Shown here: positions 25,320 to 33,764 of the stretch, piece by piece
How the letters are laid out: the number at the start of each line of letters is the position of its first letter
Position numbering within the stretch: position 1 is the stretch's first letter
Assembly: GCA_018377235.1 (NCBI GenBank)
Contig: JAGZZT010000001.1
Span: forward strand, 248,001 to 312,000
Reading direction: 5' to 3'
DNA from: Clostridium sp.
GTDB taxonomy: Bacteria; Bacillota; Clostridia; Lachnospirales; Lachnospiraceae
Length of the DNA stretch: 64,000 nucleotides
Notes under the pieces: generated by a model
The model's input: only the letters and a program-made list of their open reading frames with translations
Database searches by the model: none
What the model was told of the DNA's origin: nothing
Made by a program: the position numbers and the translations under genes

Positions 25320-26927
25320 TTACCGATCCCATTTATCACAGAGAGAGTTGATCTGATCGGCAAACTTGGCCAGGTCTTTGTTGGCCCCTCCCTCATTATG
25401 CATGACTACCCGGCGCAGACGATCTGCTGCTGCCAGCAGTCTTGCAAAGACGCCTCCAGCTCTCTTTGAGGCATCTTTTTCATCCTCACGGCGGATCGGA
25501 ATTCCCCTGGTAATAACTTCAAATTTTTCTTCAGCTAAGTTATAGACAGTTCCGCTGAAGGGGGCAAAGGCTGGAATGCCATACTCCCCGCTGAGCTTCT
25601 TAGCAAAGGAATCGCAGACATCATCGTCTCCATGTACTACAAACACCTGCTTCGGCTTATCCATAAAGCTGGTAATGAAACGAATCAAACCGTCCTGATC
25701 GGCATGGCCGCTGATGCCCTCTATCTTCTCAATATGAGCCTCCACATCGATAGTCTCACCAAACAGCTTTACCTCCTTCTTGCCCTCAATAATACTTCTT
25801 CCAAGTGTTCCCACAGCCTGATAGCCAGCAAACAGGATGGTGCATTCCGGTCTCCAGAGATTATGCTTCAAATGATGACGGATACGTCCGGCATCGCACA
25901 TGCCTGCAGCTGAAATAATTACCTTGGGCTTTGTATCAAAGTTAATGGCAACCGAATCTTCACTGCTGACGGAAAGCTTCAGGCCTTTAAAAGAAATGGG
26001 GTTTACACCCTTTTTCACCAGAGCCTTCGTCTCATCGTTGTAACAATCCAGCATATTATTTTTAAATACCTGAGTAGCCTCCACAGCCAGAGGACTGTCC
26101 ACATAGACGTCAAAATCTCCGTGGCCTGTTACAAGCCCCTCCTCCTTAATCCGGCGAATATAATAGAGCACCTCTTGAGTACGGCCTACAGCGAAGGCAG
26201 GAATTACTACGTTTCCTCCTCTATCCAGAGTTTCCTGAATGACCCTGGCGAATTCCTCAATGTGTTCCGCAGAATGTTTGTGAAAACGGTCTCCGTATGT
26301 CGACTCCATCACTACATAATCAGCCTGAGCAATATACTGGGGATTGCGGATCAGCGGCTTGTTGAGATTTCCGATATCGCCGGAAAATACGATTTTCTTT
26401 GAACAGCCGTCCTCTGTCAGCCATACCTCAATAAAGGCGGAACCTAAAAGATGGCCTGCATCTGTAAACCGGATTTCCACCCCTTCCGCCAGGCGGATAA
26501 TTTCATTATAGCTGCATGGTACAAAATGCTTTAATACCCCTTCTGCGTCTGCCATAGTATAAAGAGGCGGTTCCTGAGGCTTTCCAGCTCTCTTGGCTTT
26601 CCTGTTCTTCCATTCTGCCTCTGATTCCTGAATGTGAGCACAGTCCTTCAGCATAATATTGCAGAGGTCACAAGTAGCCCGGGACGCCATAATCTGCCCG
26701 GAAAAACCTCTCGCAAAAATAAGCGGCAGCATTCCCACATGATCAATGTGGGAATGAGTTACAAGCACATAGTCAATATCTCCGTAGCTGACCGGCAGCT
26801 CTGCATTTTCATATTTGTTAGATCCTTGTTCCATTCCGCAGTCAATGAGTATCTTAAGACCGCAGGCCTCTAGGTAATGGCAGCTTCCTGTAACCTCGTG
26901 AGCCGCTCCAATAAACATTAACTTCAT
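25320..26927 (-). CDS. MBL-fold beta-CASP metallohydrolase (RNA-processing exonuclease-like)
   Basis: A predicted zinc-dependent nuclease of the YSH1/CPSF73-like group, 535 aa. The metallo-beta-lactamase core starts at the N-terminus: THSHIDHVGMLP (about 58), then AGHLLGSAF and VFSGDIGN. The beta-CASP domain follows, with ESTYGDRFHK, SAAGMCDAGRIRHHLKHNL and GISGHADQDGL near 395. A C-terminal part of about 90 residues may bind RNA or partners. I set the start at the ATG at 26927, with GGAGAGGG upstream. It probably acts on RNA, but substrate and physiological role are not shown. Its mRNA starts in a long hairpin. Confidence 0.88.
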   Translation of the reverse strand: MKLMFIGAAHEVTGSCHYLEACGLKILIDCGMEQGSNKYENAELPVSYGDIDYVLVTHSHIDHVGMLPLIFARGFSGQIMASRATCDLCNIMLKDCAHIQESEAEWKNRKAKRAGKPQEPPLYTMADAEGVLKHFVPCSYNEIIRLAEGVEIRFTDAGHLLGSAFIEVWLTEDGCSKKIVFSGDIGNLNKPLIRNPQYIAQADYVVMESTYGDRFHKHSAEHIEEFARVIQETLDRGGNVVIPAFAVGRTQEVLYYIRRIKEEGLVTGHGDFDVYVDSPLAVEATQVFKNNMLDCYNDETKALVKKGVNPISFKGLKLSVSSEDSVAINFDTKPKVIISAAGMCDAGRIRHHLKHNLWRPECTILFAGYQAVGTLGRSIIEGKKEVKLFGETIDVEAHIEKIEGISGHADQDGLIRFITSFMDKPKQVFVVHGDDDVCDSFAKKLSGEYGIPAFAPFSGTVYNLAEEKFEVITRGIPIRREDEKDASKRAGGVFARLLAAADRLRRVVMHNEGGANKDLAKFADQINSLCDKWDR

Positions 26928-27004
26928 ATAACCCTCTCCTCTCCAAAATACGGCTGTGCCCCCGCACATCCGACGCCGCCTTCGGCAGCTTATCATTTTG
27001 TCGA

Positions 27005-27065
27005 TACCACATCAGAGAAAACAAATGTCTGCTTCTCAGACGCTTGTTTTCTTTCTGATGTGGTA
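27005..27065 (-). repeat. Long imperfect hairpin at the 5' end of the beta-CASP mRNA
   Basis: TACCACATCAGA...GTCTG (27005-27031) pairs with CAGAC...TCTGATGTGGTA (27037-27065). This gives a 27-bp stem with one 2-nt bulge, one mismatch and one wobble pair, closed by a 5-nt loop. A second short hairpin (GCTGCC GAA GGCGGC) lies at 26975-26989. No T tract follows, so a simple terminator for spoIVA is less likely. Confidence 0.75.
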
Positions 27066-27066
27066 C

Positions 27067-27096
27067 ATTATACCATAGTTTTAAATGATTATGCAA
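27067..27096 (-). promoter_or_regulatory. Sigma-A promoter of the beta-CASP gene
   Basis: The minus strand has TTGCAT (27091-27096, in the last codons of spoIVA), an 18-nt spacer and TATAAT (27067-27072). The predicted start, near 27060, is only a few nt inside the first arm of the long hairpin. Confidence 0.6.
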
Positions 27097-28556
27097 ATCA
27101 TTCCGCCATTGCTGTCATTGATGATCTTCTGCAGTGTATCCTGAAGTTTTATTTGACAGTCTTCTGTCATCTGGGATATCTTTGCCTGGATGCCGTCTCC
27201 CACGATCTGTTCTACGCTCTTTCCAAAAATGTTGGTATTCCACAGTCCATCCTCACTCTCCTTGGCATTAGCCTTGATATATTCGATTAAATCTTCAGCC
27301 TGCTGCTCACTCCCCACAATGGGGGCAATTTCTGTCTCAATATGAGCTTTAATTAAATTGATCGACGGCGCCTGCGCCTTCATTTTGACGCCATATTTAT
27401 TGCCATGGTGAATCAGCTGCGGTTCATCCAGAACAATTTCCGACCGATCCGGCGTCACGACTCCATAGCCTTTCAATCTTACTTGGCTTAAAGCGTCTCC
27501 CACCTTTTCGTACTCCCTCTCCATAGCCGCCAGACGCCTCAAAGTCTGCATCAACTGGTACTCTCCGCCGATCTCTACTCCTGTATAATCGCTGAGGATC
27601 TGATAATAGCAGCTGTCATCCACCTCAATATCCACTGATACGCTTCCATCCGCCATCTTCATTCCTGTAATTTTCATCCGCCTGATTGGACCGTCGGAAG
27701 GGACAGGCAGTTCTCCCCCAATATCTTTCATACGGCTGATTTTTTTCAGCAGTTCCTTCACAGCCTGGACTACATGTGTTTTCAGCCAATGATCCTGAGG
27801 AAGTATTTCCAGCCATTTTGGAATAAAGAAATCTACTTCCGCCACGGGAAACTCTGTCAGCACAGTTTCCATAATCCTCCGAATATCCTCCCTCTTGAGC
27901 TGCTCACAGTTTACGGGCATTACCTGAACGCCGTATTTTTCCTCCATCTGGGCCGCCAGGGCCTTTGTTTCATCCGAATAAGGGCGCATGGAATTCAGGA
28001 GAATGAGAAATGGCTTTCCTAAGTTTTTAAGCTCTCTTACCGTTTTTTCTTCCGCCTCCATGTAGCTTGGCCGTTTAATCTCCCCAAAGGAGCCATCGGC
28101 TGTAATCACAAGTCCAATGGTAGAGTGATCAGTAATTACCTTCCGGGTTCCCAGCTCCGCAGCCTGTGTAAATGGGATTTCATAGTCAAACCAGGGAGTT
28201 TTTACCAGCCGCTCCACATCATTTTCGATATGTCCCGCCGCTCCATCTACCATAAATCCCACGCAGTCGATCAGGCGTATCTTTGCCTCCACTCCGTCTC
28301 CCAAGGGAATTTCTGCTGCCTCCTTAGGGATAAATTTAGGCTCTGTTGTCATAATGGTTTTTCCTGCCGCGCTTTGAGGCAGCTCGTCTCTGGCCCGCTC
28401 CTTGGCATGACCGTCCTCCATCTCTGGCAGAACCATCTGCTCCATAAATCGTTTAATGAAAGTAGATTTTCCAGTCCGTACCGGCCCTACCACGCCTATG
28501 TAAATTTCTCCCTCCGTCCTGGCCTTAATATCGCTGTATACATTAAAATTTTCCAT
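27081..28556 (-). CDS. spoIVA: Stage IV sporulation protein A (spore coat morphogenetic ATPase)
   Basis: Polymerises on the forespore surface with ATP hydrolysis to form the coat basement layer. It has 491 aa, nearly the Bacillus length of 492. The start MENFNVYSDIKARTEGEIYI is followed by Walker A GVVGPVRTGKSTFIKRFMEQ (about 24-43). RLIDCVGFMVDGAAGH and ILLNSMRPYSDETKAL follow, and the C-terminus ends in GGMICIII. The ATG at 28556 has GGGGG upstream. An ORF extension of 54 codons before it is not supported. Confidence 0.96.
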   Translation of the reverse strand: MENFNVYSDIKARTEGEIYIGVVGPVRTGKSTFIKRFMEQMVLPEMEDGHAKERARDELPQSAAGKTIMTTEPKFIPKEAAEIPLGDGVEAKIRLIDCVGFMVDGAAGHIENDVERLVKTPWFDYEIPFTQAAELGTRKVITDHSTIGLVITADGSFGEIKRPSYMEAEEKTVRELKNLGKPFLILLNSMRPYSDETKALAAQMEEKYGVQVMPVNCEQLKREDIRRIMETVLTEFPVAEVDFFIPKWLEILPQDHWLKTHVVQAVKELLKKISRMKDIGGELPVPSDGPIRRMKITGMKMADGSVSVDIEVDDSCYYQILSDYTGVEIGGEYQLMQTLRRLAAMEREYEKVGDALSQVRLKGYGVVTPDRSEIVLDEPQLIHHGNKYGVKMKAQAPSINLIKAHIETEIAPIVGSEQQAEDLIEYIKANAKESEDGLWNTNIFGKSVEQIVGDGIQAKISQMTEDCQIKLQDTLQKIINDSNGGMICIII

Positions 28557-28582
28557 AAAATTACCCCCTTCTGTGCTGGTAC

Positions 28583-28590
28583 AGTATATG
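28583..28590 (-). promoter_or_regulatory. Possible sigma-E -10 element for spoIVA
   Basis: CATATACT on the minus strand matches seven of eight positions of the sigma-E -10 (CATACANT), 27 nt upstream of the start codon. The matching -35 is poor, so this is a weak call. Confidence 0.3.
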
Positions 28591-28711
28591 CTGAAGGGCT
28601 CCCATGTAGACATGAGAAACTTGATTCCCTCCTGCCAATATGGCAGCGTCTGTGTACAGAAGGAGCAGGCTTTGGATACGGACGTCAAACACATGCCATA
28701 AATAAAATCGC

Positions 28712-28740
28712 TTGACACTTTTTGTATGATTTTATAAAAT
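28712..28740 (+). promoter_or_regulatory. Sigma-A promoter of the nitroreductase gene
   Basis: A perfect TTGACA (28712-28717), a 17-nt spacer and TAAAAT (28735-28740) lie about 44 nt upstream of the start codon. Confidence 0.8.
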
Positions 28741-28783
28741 TAATTCAGACAAATACAAATTGTCGCACGAAAGGATGGTGTCT

Positions 28784-29638
28784 ATGAAATACTATGAGCT
28801 TGCCATTAAGCGCAAATCAACAAGAGACTTTAAAGATAAAAAGGTCGCTGCTCAGACGCTGAATCAGATTAAGGATTATGCCGGACAGTGTAAACGCCTT
28901 CTCCCTGAACTTCCAGCAGAGTGGAGGATTCTGGAAGGAAATCCCGGAAATTTAGCTGGAACAGCCGGCTACTCTGGTTTTATGATAGAGGCTCCCTCTT
29001 ACCTGCTTCTGCTGTCAGGAAAAGAGGAAGGATTTCTTGAAAATGCTGGATATATGGGGGAGGATATGATTCTAAAGCTGACTGAGCTGGAATTAGATTC
29101 CTGCTGGATCACTATCACAGATCCAGTTCTCTTAAAGCAGCGTCTTCATCTTGATACAGGACTGGAGCCGACAGCTCTGATTGCTTTCGGCTACGGAAAG
29201 CCTGAAGGCGGAACCCGTCTCGATATCAAGAGCCCAGCATCTGTCCATATGAAACAGCGCAACGGCCAGATTGCTCCAAAGCTCTATCTGGAGGATGCTG
29301 TATTCGGAGGAGCATGGGGACAGAAATCTGATTTAGCTGACTGGGAGCCGGATTCCGATCTGTACCGGGCTTTCATCGCAGCCTGCTGCTCTCCGTCTGT
29401 ATTAAACCGCCAGCCATACCGTTTCATTCTGGATCACGATGTTGTATCCCTGGTTCTTTTAGAGGATGAGATGACTTCCTTTGAAAATGCAAAGCTGAAC
29501 GCTGGTATTGTAATGCTTCATTTTGCTGAGGTTCTCTCCCAGAATACAGGACATCCGGGCAGATGGCAGCTGGGCGCTCCTGAGAAGAGTTATGAGCTTC
29601 CAGAAGGAGCCTCTTTTGCAGGATGGTTTAAAATCTAA
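28784..29638 (+). CDS. Nitroreductase family protein (TM1586-like)
   Basis: A flavin-binding oxidoreductase of 284 aa with unknown substrate. It begins MKYYELAIKRKSTRDFKDKK, where RKSTRDF is the FMN-phosphate-binding start of the family. The protein looks like two nitroreductase-type halves: the first has EAPSYLLLLSG and GEDMILKLTELELDSCWI, the second has CSPSVLNRQPYRFIL and AGIVMLHFAEVL. This layout fits the putative TM nitroreductase domain. I chose the ATG at 28784 because AAAGGATGG sits at the right distance; an ATG at 28775 would be too close to it. It is one of three plus-strand genes and converges with the ABC transporter operon. Confidence 0.85.
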   Translation: MKYYELAIKRKSTRDFKDKKVAAQTLNQIKDYAGQCKRLLPELPAEWRILEGNPGNLAGTAGYSGFMIEAPSYLLLLSGKEEGFLENAGYMGEDMILKLTELELDSCWITITDPVLLKQRLHLDTGLEPTALIAFGYGKPEGGTRLDIKSPASVHMKQRNGQIAPKLYLEDAVFGGAWGQKSDLADWEPDSDLYRAFIAACCSPSVLNRQPYRFILDHDVVSLVLLEDEMTSFENAKLNAGIVMLHFAEVLSQNTGHPGRWQLGAPEKSYELPEGASFAGWFKI

Positions 29639-29652
29639 AAGATATTAAAACA

Positions 29653-29714
29653 AGAGGGCTCCACATGTTTTCCGTGTTCCAATTAAAGTCACTGGAAAAC
29701 ATGTGGAGCCCTCT
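29653..29714. terminator. Perfect 21-bp inverted repeat between convergent genes
   Basis: Arms at 29653-29673 and 29694-29714 are exactly complementary over 21 bp with a 20-nt loop. On the minus strand TTGTTTTAAT follows, which suits termination of the ABC transporter operon. The plus side has only GCCGCTTTAT. Confidence 0.75.
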
Positions 29715-29744
29715 GCCGCTTTATAAAAAGCTTTCAAACAGCCA

Positions 29745-30773
29745 TTACACTTCTTTTTCGTACTGAAGAACCGCATCTCTGGGAATAAACAGGCATACCT
29801 TCTGCCCCTCTTCAAAAAATACAGGGCTGTTAAACAACCTGGATACCTTAAACTGCTGATCAGATACCGTCACATAATACAGCACTGTATTTCCCTGCGG
29901 AATTCTCTCTGTTACTGTCCCGGATAGCGTATATCCCCCTTTTCTCTTCTCTGAATCTTCCACAGAATCTGCGAAAATTTCAATCAGCTCAGGCCGGATG
30001 CACACATCCTGCTTCCACTTATCTCCTGTCACCGCCTGAAACTGTGCTGCGGACACCATGTTATAATTTCCCATAAAGCTGGCTGCAAAGGCTGTCCCTG
30101 GATGTGCATACAAATCCAGCGGTTCTGCCGACTGTTCTACAATCCCCTGATTCATCAAGTGAATCGTATCTGACATGGACATAGCTTCATCCTGATCATG
30201 GGTGACAAAAATCGTAGTCATTCCCAGCTCCCTATGAATTTCCTTAATTCTCTTTTGAAGAACTTTTCTAAGCTTTGCGTCAATAGCGCTGAAAGGCTCG
30301 TCCATTAAAAGAACCTTGGGTTTTGTCACAATACACCGGCATAGAGCAACTCTCTGCTGCTCTCCTCCTGACAGCTGAGATGGATATTTTTGTTCGCTTC
30401 CTGCCAAATCTACCATTTTCAACGCTTCTGTAATACGGATTTTGGCTTCTTCCTTTGTAACTCCCTGTATTTTCAGTCCGAAAGCTATATTATTATATAC
30501 ATTCATAGTCGGAAACAGGCTGTACTGCTGGAAAATCATTCCTACATTTCTCTGGCGGGGAGGCACATGGGTAATCTCTTCCCCATCCAGCAAAATGCGG
30601 CCAGAAGAAATTGATTCTAACCCTGCCAGACAGCGGAGCAGCGTACTTTTTCCGCATCCAGAAGGACCAAGAAGAGTAACGAACTCCCCTTTTTCCACAG
30701 ATAGACTGAGATTTTTCAGCACATGCTGGGAGCCATAGTATTTTTCAATTTTTTCAAATGAAATATAAGCCAT
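29745..30773 (-). CDS. ABC transporter ATP-binding protein (NitT/TauT/FbpC-like)
   Basis: Energises import by the permease and binding protein upstream. The 342-aa protein has Walker A GPSGCGKSTLL (about 35), Q-loop QQYSLFP, signature LSGGEQQRVALCRC, Walker B LLMDEPFSAID and the H-loop VTHDQDEAMS. A C-terminal region of about 110 residues looks like a TOBE-type regulatory domain (VCIRPELIEIF near 265), longer than in SsuB-type ATPases. AGGAG is upstream of the ATG at 30773. It is the last gene of the operon that starts with the DUF169 gene. Confidence 0.92.
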   Translation of the reverse strand: MAYISFEKIEKYYGSQHVLKNLSLSVEKGEFVTLLGPSGCGKSTLLRCLAGLESISSGRILLDGEEITHVPPRQRNVGMIFQQYSLFPTMNVYNNIAFGLKIQGVTKEEAKIRITEALKMVDLAGSEQKYPSQLSGGEQQRVALCRCIVTKPKVLLMDEPFSAIDAKLRKVLQKRIKEIHRELGMTTIFVTHDQDEAMSMSDTIHLMNQGIVEQSAEPLDLYAHPGTAFAASFMGNYNMVSAAQFQAVTGDKWKQDVCIRPELIEIFADSVEDSEKRKGGYTLSGTVTERIPQGNTVLYYVTVSDQQFKVSRLFNSPVFFEEGQKVCLFIPRDAVLQYEKEV

Positions 30774-30801
30774 TTTCTCTCCTGTATTCATCACGCCCCT
30801 C

Positions 30802-31896
30802 TTATTTCCCTATCGCTGTATCCATAAAATCAGAAGCCACAATATCCTCATATGGGATGCTGTTCTTAATCAGGCCCTGATCTTCGCAAAAGCTCTCCAT
30901 TGTCTCATAACCTTCCGGAATAATCTCTCCTGTCTCGGAAAATGTTTCTTTAATACATTCAAATTTAGCAGTCAGCTCCTCTACTGTCATACTGTCATAC
31001 ATAGGCGAAATCAGCTCTGCCAGTTCTTTAGAACTGTGGTCGCTAATCCACTTTAAAGCTTTAGAAGACGCGTTTACAAACGCCTGTACTGTTTCAGGAT
31101 TCTCTTCTGCAAATTTCTTTGTGCAGGTGACAATGCTTGTCTGGCAGAACTGGGAGCCATAAAGTTCTTCATGGGTTTCTGGATCGGTACAGTCTAAAAG
31201 AATGTTGGCATTTGGAACGGTCTCTTCTAAAATAGCCTTATTATAAACATCAAAGAAGATTCCGTCTACCTGCTTTTCACCTAAAGCAACAATGGCAGAT
31301 CCATAATCAAGATTAATAAAGTTTACGTCATTTTCACTCAGTCCCGCACTTTTAAGCATAGATAAAACGAAGGAATATGGTGCTGAACCAGGCATTCCTG
31401 CAAAGATTGTTTTTCCTTTTAAATCGGCTACTGTTTTAATATCTTCTGCACCTGCAAATGCATAGGTACGGCGGTTCGTATTAGTCAAAAGCAGATATGA
31501 CTCCATTCCTTCATCGTATGCAGTCATCACTGGCTCGGCAGAAAGCAGACAAAAATCAGAATCTCCTGCATGCATTCCCTGAAATGCAATCGGCCCGTCT
31601 TTATAGAGCATAAACTCTACATCCAGCCCTTCTTCTTCAAAATATCCCAGCTGCTCTGCGGCATAGGCGGATGCCCAGCAGATTCCACGGAATTCAGAAA
31701 CTATAACCTTTGTAAGTTCTTTCTTATCCTCTTCCTGCTTTGTCTCTTCACTGCTCAGGCTTTCTGCAGACTCCCTAGCCGTAGTTTCTGCGGCTGCTTT
31801 TGTTTTGTTCTTTTCAGCTGTCTCAGCTCCCGAGCATCCCGCAAGAACTGCTGCCGCAATACCGGCAGCGCACATCAAAGATATCCACTTTCTCAT
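30802..31896 (-). CDS. ABC transporter substrate-binding lipoprotein (NMT1/THI5-like)
   Basis: Captures the substrate outside the membrane. The 364-aa protein has a lipoprotein signal, MRKWISLMCAAGIAAAVLAG followed by the Cys at residue 21. A Glu/Ser/Lys linker (about 25-60) follows. The binding domain begins with KVIVSEFRGICWASAYAAEQ and continues GYFEEEGLDVEFMLYKDGP. This is the opening pattern of NitT/TauT binding proteins, which carry nitrate, sulfonates, thiamine precursors or related compounds. DLKGKTIFAGMPGSAPY is the second family block. The substrate cannot be read from the sequence. Confidence 0.9.
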   Translation of the reverse strand: MRKWISLMCAAGIAAAVLAGCSGAETAEKNKTKAAAETTARESAESLSSEETKQEEDKKELTKVIVSEFRGICWASAYAAEQLGYFEEEGLDVEFMLYKDGPIAFQGMHAGDSDFCLLSAEPVMTAYDEGMESYLLLTNTNRRTYAFAGAEDIKTVADLKGKTIFAGMPGSAPYSFVLSMLKSAGLSENDVNFINLDYGSAIVALGEKQVDGIFFDVYNKAILEETVPNANILLDCTDPETHEELYGSQFCQTSIVTCTKKFAEENPETVQAFVNASSKALKWISDHSSKELAELISPMYDSMTVEELTAKFECIKETFSETGEIIPEGYETMESFCEDQGLIKNSIPYEDIVASDFMDTAIGK

Positions 31897-31929
31897 TGTT
31901 CAATCGTTCCTTTCCCCATTTTAAATTTT

Positions 31930-32736
31930 TTAATTATCATTTTGTTCCTTCTCCTCCCCAATATTTAAGGAAGCTCTTGGTTTCCATTTGAGAAGCGCTT
32001 CTTCCACTCTGTCCAGGCCAAAGTTTAAAATCAGCCCTAGCAGCAGCAGAATAAAAATACAGGACATCACACGTTTCATGTTAAAATACGAGGTTGCATA
32101 GGCAACCATCCACCCAAATCCCGCTCCGGCTCCCATATATTCTCCTACTATCGCTCCAATCAAGCTGGCGCTGAAGCCTGAACGGATTCCCGACAAAATC
32201 CAGGGCGTGCAGGTGGGAAGTACTACCATCCATAAAATCTGCGTCTTTTTAGCCCCTAGAAGGCTGGCAGATTCAATCAGCTTAGGCTCCATATCAAAGA
32301 TTGCTCCATAGGTTGAAAAAAATACGCAGAAAAACGCGCTGAGTCCAGCCAGGAAGATCTTTGACTGCATCCCGATTCCAAACCAGAGAATATACACTGG
32401 CGCCAGAGTCAGCTGAGGAATTCCATGGATTGCCGTAATAACTGGCTTAAAAATTTTCCCTAAAAATGGAAACTGTCCCAGCAGGACTCCTGCTGCAATC
32501 CCAATTATACTTCCGCCAAACAAACCTGCAAAAGCCTCCTGAAGCGTCACAGAAGCATGCTTCCACAGTTCTCCGCTTACAATGAAATCCCACAAATCAG
32601 CCGCAATTTCTGAAGGATAGCTGATATAGAAATCTGGCAGCCGTCCGCTTCTCACGCCCCATTCCCAGAATACCAGCACAGAAAGGATTAAAAGAGTTCT
32701 CAGCATCCATGCAGTCCATGCTGTCTTTTGTTTCAT
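31930..32736 (-). CDS. ABC transporter permease (SsuC/TauC type)
   Basis: The membrane subunit, 268 aa with about six transmembrane segments, the first at residues 11-26 (LRTLLILSVLVFWEWGVRSG). The BPD coupling motif is visible as EPKLIESASLLGAKKTQILW near residue 150, followed by VVLPTCTPWILSGIRSGF. The conserved IGIAAGVLLGQFPFLGKIF precedes it. It lies between the DUF169 and binding-protein genes in one operon. As a single permease gene it likely homodimerises. Confidence 0.92.
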   Translation of the reverse strand: MKQKTAWTAWMLRTLLILSVLVFWEWGVRSGRLPDFYISYPSEIAADLWDFIVSGELWKHASVTLQEAFAGLFGGSIIGIAAGVLLGQFPFLGKIFKPVITAIHGIPQLTLAPVYILWFGIGMQSKIFLAGLSAFFCVFFSTYGAIFDMEPKLIESASLLGAKKTQILWMVVLPTCTPWILSGIRSGFSASLIGAIVGEYMGAGAGFGWMVAYATSYFNMKRVMSCIFILLLLGLILNFGLDRVEEALLKWKPRASLNIGEEKEQNDN

Positions 32737-32760
32737 AAATCGTCCCCTCCTGCCCCGATT

Positions 32761-33543
32761 CTAGTTCATATAATAAGCTTTTCCATCTTCAAGACCCGGA
32801 TCCTTAAGACCTGCCTTTTTCAAGTTTTCACGAAGCATAGCCTTCCTGGAATCCTTCTCAACACCATTAGCACTGAGATAAAGCCCGTCACAGACTCCCT
32901 TAAAAATTCCATATGGCATTCCGATGCCTATTTCTGTATCTTTCCAGCCGGCCAGATAACGTGTTCCTGAACAGAACATGGAAATATTCATGGAATTCGT
33001 TTCATACGGATATGCAGTACATTCAGAACACAAAGCCTGATTGCCTGTCATTTTAAAATTAGGCTGAGGCCCATAGTGATATGTATATCCCTGAATTAAA
33101 CGCATCGTTCCAAAAGAATCAGAAAACAAAATCACCACATCCGGATCACAGTCTTCATAGGCCTCCAAAGGCTGTATCAAAAGTCCATGAGTATGATGCC
33201 TGCAGAAGGTTAAGCTGTTTACCTCCTGCTTGGCAACTGCCAAATCACGGTATAAACCAAAGGAGTATGCTTCGCATCCAGTAAAATAACGCTCCGAAGG
33301 CTGTTCCAGCCCTACGGCACGTGTTCCGCCCCCGCAGATACATTTTGTAATATCTGTTTTCATGCATACTCCCAAGCTGGCCGTTTTTACCATCACACAG
33401 TATGCCATCTTAGCTCTGGCTTCTTCTACAGGGCAGCCCTCATATTCTTCTTCTGTAAATAAGAATTTGATCCCCACTGGTTTTCTGGTTAAGATCTCAC
33501 TTGTCTCCAGCTTTGCCAGAGCTTCTTTTTTTGTAATATCCAC
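32761..33543 (-). CDS. DUF169 family protein, cysteine-rich
   Basis: A cytosolic protein of 260 aa with unknown function. I recognise the DUF169 family from the pattern TKCICGGGTRAVGL and the MFCSGTRYLAGW / MPYGIFKGVCDGL region. It contains 12 cysteines, among them KCIC and CSEC, which could bind a metal or cofactor; none of this is shown. The start is a GTG at 33543, seven nt after a perfect AGGAGG. The reading frame extends 11 codons upstream but only into the leader. It heads an operon with a NitT/TauT-type ABC transporter, so it may process or sense the transported compound. Confidence 0.8.
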   Translation of the reverse strand: MDITKKEALAKLETSEILTRKPVGIKFLFTEEEYEGCPVEEARAKMAYCVMVKTASLGVCMKTDITKCICGGGTRAVGLEQPSERYFTGCEAYSFGLYRDLAVAKQEVNSLTFCRHHTHGLLIQPLEAYEDCDPDVVILFSDSFGTMRLIQGYTYHYGPQPNFKMTGNQALCSECTAYPYETNSMNISMFCSGTRYLAGWKDTEIGIGMPYGIFKGVCDGLYLSANGVEKDSRKAMLRENLKKAGLKDPGLEDGKAYYMN

Positions 33544-33590
33544 TTCTGCACCTCCTTTTATTCTGAAAAATATCATAATAAATCTTCTAT

Positions 33591-33643
33591 TTTATAGCAT
33601 ATTTTCAATGAAATGTATAATCATTATTTGCAATAAAATACAT
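33591..33643 (-). promoter_or_regulatory. Promoter with overlapping inverted repeat upstream of the DUF169 operon
   Basis: The minus strand has TATACA (33614-33619), a 17-nt spacer and TATAAA (33591-33596). An inverted repeat ATGTAT/ATACAT (33613-33618 and 33638-33643) overlaps the -35. The region is AT-rich, so chance is possible. Confidence 0.4.
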
Positions 33644-33698
33644 CGTATTATAGAAATAATCTATACTGTTTTTCTATTGTTCAACACTGGTTCACAGC

Positions 33699-33737
33699 AA
33701 AAAAGCCTATGGCAGCAGCCTGGCCACTGTCATAGAC
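33699..33737 (-). terminator. Terminator of the pst-HAD operon
   Basis: GCCTATGGCAGCAG (33705-33718) pairs with CCACTGTCATAGAC (33724-33737) with one mismatch and some wobble pairs. On the minus strand CTTTTTTG follows. It lies 28 nt past the stop of the HAD gene, and the plus side also has a T run. Confidence 0.75.
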
Positions 33738-33764
33738 TTTTTTTATCCTTTTACGCTATTCTAG

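Noticed and set aside
27005..27065. Miniature inverted-repeat transposon
   Set aside because: No target-site duplication and no second copy in the window; its placement at a promoter start fits an mRNA leader better.
26854..27096. 80-residue minus-strand ORF upstream of the beta-CASP gene
   Set aside because: It spans the promoter, the hairpin and the start of the next gene and its product is Arg/Leu-rich without features.
28557..28718. 54-codon upstream extension of SpoIVA
   Set aside because: The family length and the ribosome binding site both place the start at 28556; the extension is Cys-rich and unlike any SpoIVA.
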